From positions 118,229,421-118,293,420 of the forward strand of contig NC_056526.1 in NCBI RefSeq assembly GCF_019175285.1: DNA of 64,000 nucleotides. The letters run 5' to 3'. Shown here in pieces: positions 35,901-44,900 of the stretch. The position numbers and the translations under genes were made by a program. The stretch is from Sceloporus undulatus (taxonomy: Eukaryota; Chordata; Lepidosauria; Squamata; Phrynosomatidae). The notes under the pieces are model-generated. The model saw only the letters and a list, made by a program, of their open reading frames with translations. It did not search any database and had not been told where the DNA came from. Numbering within the stretch: position 1 is the first letter of the stretch; each line of letters opens with the position of its first letter.

Positions 35901-38900
35901 GTGGTACTTACAAAGCTATAGATGCTTTATAGATATACAGTATTTTCTTCTTATGTCCCCAGAAATGGCTTGAATTTTTTTTTCAAGCTTCTCGCTTGGG
36001 TTTACACGGGTTCTGCAAGCATGTTCTCTGAAGCCATCCATTCTTTGGTAGATACTTGCAATCAAGTGAGTATTGTCTGTTCTTTTGGCTATTGCTGTTA
36101 AACAATGTCATAGAGTAGGTTGTCAGCTTTTAAGCATACATGTGTGCGTGCACATACACAAACAAATGTACAATTTCCAGAAATTTTGAAACCATAGGGA
36201 AAATATTCAATTTTCACAACCCTCCCCCCTTCTTTACAAGAAAAAACATCAATATAACAGTCCTTCACAGGTTAAAAATTATTTTATTACTTTAGGAACA
36301 TAAAATTAGTTGTATATAATTTTGTTTGGCATAAAATTACGTTTAATATAATAAAAGTTCAGTTTATTTAGAAAATAATTACAAATTCCTTTTTCTTTAA
36401 ATTATTTCTTGCTTCAAATGGAACTTCAAGGTCCTGAACTGTAAGAAATACTTGACCTATAAGGAACCTCTGTGGTTTTGCCAGTTTGAACGGCTGGCAA
36501 AAACTCGACAATACGAACAGAACAAAACAAAACATAAAGATTAGTAAAACAGAGAAAATTATTTTTTCTTCACTAGTTCCCATAGTGTGAAATAGACATA
36601 AAGTACTAATTTCCATAAAATTAACAGACAAGGAGACAAACTGCTTTATCACACTAGGGGGCAAACAGTATTTAAATGAGTTAAACTAGAAAAAAACAGG
36701 AAATGTTGTGTGATAAACATCAGGCATTTCCAGGTTTTCTTTAGTTTAACTCTCATTTAAATACTGTTTGCCCCCTAGTGTGATAAAGCAGAAAGCTTAG
36801 AAATTATAGTGATCTGTTACTATAAATATTCTTATATAAAAGATTTTCTATCATATAATTTTAGGAAATGATTTTGGGCCAGTAAATATGTGAACACCTT
36901 GTCTTAAACGTTCTATTCCTCTTTCTATAAGAAAATAAATAATCCTTTTTTCATATTTCTCACCAAAAAAGGCTCAGGGGGAAAAAGGATACCCCATGTA
37001 TAATTTTTTAAAAATGCACTACCTATACTTGGCACAGTAAACATCACAGAGGTGGGATGTGTATAATTGTCAGGATTTCCAAACAGGCCACAACTCTGGA
37101 ATTTGTGTATTGCATGCTTCCCAGTATAGGTCATTATTTCCTAATTAGTTGTATTTCTTGTTATAAATAAGAAATATTCTTGCTTTGTATGTATGATTGG
37201 CTCATTTCATTGCAACACATTTTGGTACAGTATGTTGTGATTGATGGAACTGGGGAAAATTGACTGTTAGTAATCACTGCCAACCAACCAAAGTAGCAGC
37301 CTCAAATTCACAGTATTTTCACCATCTCTTTTGGCTGTTCCAAAATGGTAGTTCAGAGCTGACTCATTTAGCTTCACTAGTTTTATGTGTTTTTGCTATT
37401 TGTATGTTAGCCAAGGTGAGTTATCTTGCAAATTTTTTGCTGTTTCAAATTATAAAGAAAGATAATGTATAAAGCTTTAAGTCTGTAACATCATTCTCAC
37501 AAACATTGATACATTTAATCAATTCAAGCTACTCCAAAAGTAATGAACAATTTTGAAATGTATTTTCTTATGTTCTTTCCACATACAGGCTTTGTTAGCG
37601 TTGGGAATCAGTCAGTCTGTGAGGACACCAGACCCAAGTCATCCGTAAGCATGTTGTCTTTAAAAAGAAACAAACTCTGTGCTTTTCTGAAGTGACGATT
37701 GTCTCATATTACTTTTTGATATGCACATTTGAACTTATCTGAATGATCCAACTTGTATCACGGTATGATATTATTATTCATAATCACGCTCAAACTCTGA
37801 AGGAAACGGCTGGTATTTATTTAATTTATAGCTCACCCAGACAACAATTCAGAACAACGTTCAGCTAAGATCTTATTGTACTGAACTGTACATAAATAAA
37901 TAAATAAATAAAATAAAACTGTTTAAAAGGCATGCACACAAAACAATTTTGGATGGCTTGGAGCTTTTTATTTGTACTTGAGAGAATAATATTTTCAGGT
38001 TTCTTTGGCATTTGAAGGAAATAAAAAGCTCTTTTGCATTGTGTTAAAATGGGTGGGCAGAGACCAGTTTTTACCTTTGCCCTCTGGTGAGCCACACCAA
38101 TAAAATTCAGTCCCAGAAGTCTTACTGGTTTTCATACCTGGCTATTTTGGCCAGTGTTCAACCTGTTTCTAGTGTTTTGGGGTATTGTAGAAGGTTGGAG
38201 GGGTTTACAACTGCTGATGTAGGTGGCATTTTGATATATTCTGCATGACTTTTCACCCTGCCAGAAACTAAAACTTAGTGTGTCTGTCTGTGGCCCTTGG
38301 GAGAGCCCCAGGAAGGCTTCTAGGACACAAAAGGGGATTTGGGTACCATGGACTCCACAGATCAAACCGTTCCCACTCCTGTGTTAAAACATGGTTAGAG
38401 AAAAGGGAGCTCTTTCTCCCTGCAGCCATTAGGCCTTTCTTCTGCTAGTATGAGAACAAGTATCATGTAGCTCCATTCCAGCTTGGGTTTTGGCTTTTTC
38501 TCTCACAGCGTTAGCTGAAGAGATTGCAACTCTCCTAGTGCGTGTTGGTGGGGGGCAGGTTACCTATCCATGACCTGCATTGGGTTCTATTTGATCAGAC
38601 ATTTTCTATTCAGGGGTGGTATTACCAAGGAAAAGTGAGTTGTGTTGACTGCTGTGTATTGCTTACCATACATATGCAGGAATTTAAAGGAATCATTTGA
38701 AGCCATGTTGCAGGTTACAGATAGATATGAACAGGGTGAGTAGGAAGCAAGATTAGAAAATCTTTGATGTTGTATAATAGTCACCCCACTTCAGAATTCA
38801 TAAAAATAACTTTCTTGACACTAGATTTAATTTTTAATAGCTACCTTTAGTTACCCAGCTGGCTCACAAACATGATGATGGTCCTTGAATCTTTTAAGTT

Positions 38901-41900
38901 GGAGGATCTCCCATAGCTTAGTGGCGGAGCATGTGATGTTTGTGCAAAAGGTCCTAGGTTCAATTCCAGGTGTCTTCAAGCAGGTCTGAGCTGGATGGAG
39001 CAGCAGCCTGAATCTCTGTAAAAGTGCTTTTCTTTCCCTTCCTTATCCAGGTATGGCTTCACAAACATGCGGTACATTGCCTCTTTAATTAGTGGTGTTG
39101 GCATTTTCATGATGGGTGCAGGGCTTTCATGTTATCATGGTATTATAGGATTGCTTAATCCTCAGCCCATAGAATCTCTTCTTTGGGTAAGTTGATGCAT
39201 TTTATTATAATTTCCAAATCCTTTTTTTTTTTTTTAAATTATAGGACAATGAATGTGGGAAACATGTCTAGAGTTTCTTATTTCTGGCTATTCCATTGGT
39301 GAAGGTTTAGAGTCTTGAAGTCATGTGTAGCATACCTCTTTTATAGGACTCCAGTCCACATTATTCTATAGCCAGATGGGCAAGGATAATTGGAATTATA
39401 GGCCTGTTACAGACTGCCAAAATAAAGCTGCTTCGGGTCTCTTTGGAGGTATGTTATTTAAATGATGCATGCATCCTAAGAATCCGGAAGCTGCACCAAA
39501 GCTGCACTCCGGTGTTTAGGAATGGAGTGTGGCTTTGGCACAACCTCCAGATTCTTAGGACCCATGCATCATTTAAATAGCATACCTCCAAAGAGACCTG
39601 ACGCAGCTTTATTTTGGCAGTCTGTAACAGGCCATAGTTTAACATTTAGAAGGCCTCCAGTTGTCTCCCTCTTTCTGAGAGGGTACTTTTAGTTGTTTGA
39701 TAATGAATTTCCAAAGGCTGTGCTTATGGTTATCAAAAATTTGCGGTCATTAGGGTGTGTATATTGTAGGATCCAAACAGAAAATACCTTTAACTTCCTT
39801 AACTATGTATGGAGACCTCCCTGTATCCTTTTTTGAAATATTAGCTTGTGCATACACAGGTGAAGATGTTGCTCTATTAGTAAGTATCAAGACTGAGAAT
39901 AGGACTACAGAGTTTTTGTGACAACACTGCCTTATTAAATCTGACATCTTCTTTTAGTTTGAGGAGAAAGCAAGGGACGGAGGCCAGCTTATGGGACAGA
40001 CCCACCCCTGAAGAAAATCTAAACTCATTTGGTCTTACACTTTCTGTGTGTAAGAAGAGAATGAAATGCTTTCAAGTTGTAAGACATAAGATATGTTTTT
40101 GTTGTAGTTGTGTGCCTTCAAGTCATTTCCAACTTAGGGTCACCATATCACTTGGGTTTTTTTGGGCAAGATATGTTTAGTGGAGGATTGCCTTTGCCTT
40201 CCTCTGAGGCTGAGAGAATGTAACTTGCCTAAGGTCACCAGTGTGTTTCCATGGCCAAGTGGGGATTCAAATTCTGCTCTGCAAAGTTGTAGAACAAACT
40301 ATTACATCATGCTGGCTCTCAAGACACAAGATAATGAAATGCTAAAAATCTTGGATGTAGTATGTGAATATTTGTATGCCCATGGTATGCCTTACGCATA
40401 TGCTTCAGAGCTGGGAAACAGTTAATGCTCGATGACATCCCTTTTACTGTGATGAAGTGACTTTGGTGTGACTCTGTCTCCCTCTCCCTAAACCCTCAAA
40501 ATGACAATTGAACAAAACAATGTTAGGAAAGGAAAATGGCTTCTTCAGAGGCCTCCCCCTGCAATGCACCTAGATATGGCTGAAAATTGTTTTTGGTTTC
40601 ATCAAAATGGCGGAATTGCAGCCCATGTGGGGTCAAGACTTCCCCCCGCTCCACCCCTCAAAATGGCCCTTGAACCCTCCATAATGGCTTGTCTCTGCTA
40701 CAGAGGCTGAAAGTTCTGGTAAAATTGTTTTGACCTCTGGATTATTAGTTAGAGAGCAGCATAGTTTTTGAGATTGCAGAAATCAACTGTCTAGATGAGT
40801 AATATTTACTGCAAATGATGTTTTGCTTCTCCTGCTTCAAAATAGTCTCAAAATATAGAAAGTTGTTGTTTATATGATTTACAAGGCTTCATAGTATATA
40901 TTAACTAACGTCTTCCCTTTCCTGTTTCTTCAGGCTTATTGTATTTTAGCAGGATCATTGGTCTCTGAAGGAGGTATGTGATCTACTGGCAAAATACATG
41001 ATTATTTAGCAGCACGCTATTATTTTGGTGATGCAATAATTGATGCTTGAAGTTTGAGCTCATTTGCTTCTAGATACATCAGCACTCTTTAACATTTCAG
41101 GTTACTGAAATGTTAAACATACCAATCTTAACAAAAATAGATTGAAAGATAGATACAAGAAACCTTCAATCCTATTGATAATGCCAATCTGTGTAGCCCC
41201 ATTTAGTCAGTAGTATTTACAAGAGTGTTGATTCACCATTTAGCAGTTAATTCAATTAGTTTATTCTATTCAGAACTGCTAATAGGATTCAGGACAGGAA
41301 GTCTGGGTGGAATAGACAGAACATATCTATCTATTTTTAAATTTTATTTTAGAGTACTCAGAAAAATTTAAATGAGGTCTCTGTTGGTCTGCTGTGCAGC
41401 CAATGATCAGTCCACACGTGCTGAGCTTCAGTAGAGCTACAAGGGACTCCCAGGTTTTTCACTAGGCTGTCCTTCATCAATGCATTAATCTCATTTATGA
41501 ACACATGTCAAATATTGTACTATATGTCCTTCTATTTAAAGTTTCTGTCTGTGAATACTGTTGTTTATGTAAACCAAAATAGCACCATGCTCGCACAAGA
41601 AAGCATGATCAGCAGTCTTCGCTGAACCCTAAAGTTTTTCGGAAATATACATTTCTTTGGAAAAATAGTAGGAACCTACAAGATAGTCCTGTGGGGAGTG
41701 AGCATGCCTAGTGGCCATGGAATACTGAAAGTCTAGAAGGAATCAAAATGAAGAAAATGGGGGATGAGAATGTAATTACTGGAATAATCAACAACACTAT
41801 CCCGTGTGTCAACATTTAATACAGTGATATATTAAATAAAGGCAATAGTGACCTATCTGTAGCAAATCATGAGTGTATCAGAAGCAATAGTTATGGCTAA

Positions 41901-44900
41901 AACACTTCCAGTGGTCTGTTAATTACAGCAAGGGCTTATTTTATTGGATGGAATATAAATGCACATTGATAGATTTATTTGTAACTTCATTAACTGGCAT
42001 CATAAGAAAGGAGAAAGTGTTGCCTAGGACCCAATCCAGTCAGTTCCGGGAGCACAAGGTGATTGTAGGCATACATTTCCCTAACATTATTCTTCCCCCA
42101 TGCCCCCCACTTATGTCTTCTTGTTGTTTTATGCCTATACCAAGCTATGTAGTTTTGAAGCAGAGGGCAGCTTTAACAACAATTTCTGATACAGTATTGG
42201 GCTGCTGACCTATGGAAAAAGTCAGCTCTGAATGCAAAGAAGTGCCCAGTGAGTGAGTGAGAGTGAGAGAGAGAGAGAGAGATGCATTTTAAACATACTC
42301 TATGATATGGCTAGAGTTTTGGAAAATATCTTTTTTTGGACTGTTAATTCCATTGGCTATGTTGGTGGAGGATTCTGGAAGTTGTAATTGGGGGAAAAAC
42401 ACTTTCCAAGCTCTGAATATGGCAGAGTAGGGCCCATACAGACATAAATCTGCTTCGGGTCACTCTTATAGCCACTTCCCTTGGCTCTTGAAGGCCCACC
42501 CAGGAATTTCACTGGAATTGATACAAACCCATGTAGAGTTCTTTGGGTGGGAGCCATGAACATGCATCTGAACTGGAGTTAAGATCTATAATCATTTGGT
42601 TTAGAGAGTTTCCTGTAAAACTCCCAAAAATGTATTCTGGAATAAAAATGTAGTGAATTGAGATTTTTTAATAAATATTTCAGCCATTTAAAAACTCCCC
42701 CCCTTAAACTCAACATTAAACTTGATGGTTAGTAAGGTTCCTAAATGAATGTATTACTTTTATTTGTACGTTTTTTCTCTGTCACTTTTTCTGTCTATTG
42801 TGTTTTTATGGAGCTGAAATTGGTGTTGTTTTCTTTTTGAAATAACACCCCTTTTTTGTTTCAGCAACTCTTCTTGTAGCTATAAATGAAATTCGAAGGA
42901 GTGCTCGGACCAGAGGTGTATCATTTTATCAGTATGGTAAGTATGTCTGACAATAAAACAATTCACTCTTATTTCATACATGGTGTGGGGCAGTATGGAG
43001 AACAGTTGGGGTGGATCCAAATAGTCACTCTATTCCCTCTCTCTCCAGTGAGTATCAGTCTCTAGATTATAGTTTTTTCCCCTATAAGAGCCATTGCATT
43101 TGTGGAAGAGTGACTCTAGATATGACTCATATTTTTTTATAATTTGTTTTGAATGTTTATACATTGATTCCTTCCTTACACTTCTTTTTTAGAATTATTT
43201 GTTGCTACCAAGCAAATAAGTAGTTGTATCGTCAGTATCTATACCCCAATGAACTCTGATGGGCCCCATTAAAGAAATATGCTAACTTCAGGGATAGGCA
43301 TGCTGGCATCTTCTGGATGTTTTGGAAACATAGCCCGCATAATCCCTAATCTGTAGCCATATTGACTGAGTTGATAGAAATTGTATCCAAACCAGATTGG
43401 CTTGCTGTGTCATAGGATAAAGGTTTGGAGCATTTGTGCATTTGTATAAATATGTTTGGTCTTGTCTAGCTAATTCAGAGCGTTGGAATTGCATCAAATG
43501 TTAACTGTACTTTCAATTTTCAGTTATGCAAGCTCGTGATCCTAGTACAAATGTTGTGTTGTTAGAAGACACTGCAGCAGTTCTGGGTGTGACATTAGCT
43601 GCTACTTGTATGGGTCTGACCTCCCTAACAGGTAAGTAAGTAGATGTACTACTAAGTGGCATTATTTTCTGATATTCTCTAATCAGCACATAGACCAGGT
43701 TTAGTTTACTAGCCAAGTTAATTTATCAGGCAAATGAATAATAGTTACTGTCTTGTTGAATGCTTAAGACAAACAAGATGTTGTACAAAGGATCAATAGA
43801 CATTTCCATCTGAACTGAATCATTTTAGGTTGTAAATTGGAACCTGCATCTTTGAATGCTTTTCCAGCAAGAAGAAGATTCTCTTTTATGTAGAAAGCTA
43901 GCATGTCAGGGCAGCTAATCTAGAATCCTTGCCTTGCTAATTATCTTGGTATAGGGAATATTCATTTTCATAGTGTGGCATTCAAATATGCAGCTTTCTA
44001 AATGGAGCCTGATATAGTTCAAGGAAAGTTTAATCACTTGATTTCAGTCTATTGTTTATTTCTGTCTAAATGATATCTCCATAAAGAAGTTGAAAGATGT
44101 ACATAAATATTATTTTTGGGGAAATTAATTTGTGTATGTATCCCTTTAGGAAACCCATACTATGACAGTCTAGGGTCTCTTGGTGTGGGAACTTTGTTGG
44201 GAGTTGTTTCAGCATTTCTTATCTATACCAACACGGAAGCATTGCTAGGCCGTTCTATCCAGCCGGACCAGTTACAGAGACTTACAGAGTTGCTGGAGAG
44301 TGACCCTGCAGTAAGGTAAGACTGTTGTTTGGACGATCTCTTTGAATGCCCATGTTTGTGCTCAGAAAACTAATAAAACAATAAAAGCATGGATGGAGCT
44401 GCAAGTTCATATGTTAAAGTCTGGTAGGCAAAAAAGTCATAATTTTTGCACGTGGCCACTTCCCTTTTCAATTAAAAGCATCTGTTTGTTTGTTTTTTGC
44501 TTTATGTTGCTACATCTTACGAAATACTTATCTCAGAGCAATTCATGATGTTAAAGCTACAGATATGGGAATGAGCAAAGTGAGATTCAAGGCAGAAGTC
44601 GACTTTGATGGACGGATTGTTACCCGGTCTTACCTGGAGAAACAAGACATTGAACAGCTGCTACAAGTATGTTTAAATGAGCAGTGTTTTCAAGTTTTTT
44701 CCCCCTTACCCAAGTGCACTAAATTTTGCTCCTGATCTAGAACATCTAGAGGGCACCAGCTTCTCTACCCTAACAGCACAAAATCACAGAAAATTTTCCC
44801 ATTAAAAGTATAAAGAGGTCAGGATTTTTTTGGATTGTATCATTTGAGACTAATTTGATTGTAAGCCCGAAGGCAGGGAATTGTCTAATTAACAATTTGT

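Noticed and set aside
38905-39035. Functional tRNA gene
   Set aside because: A and B boxes are present but the cloverleaf arms do not pair and a SINE body follows, so it is a SINE head.
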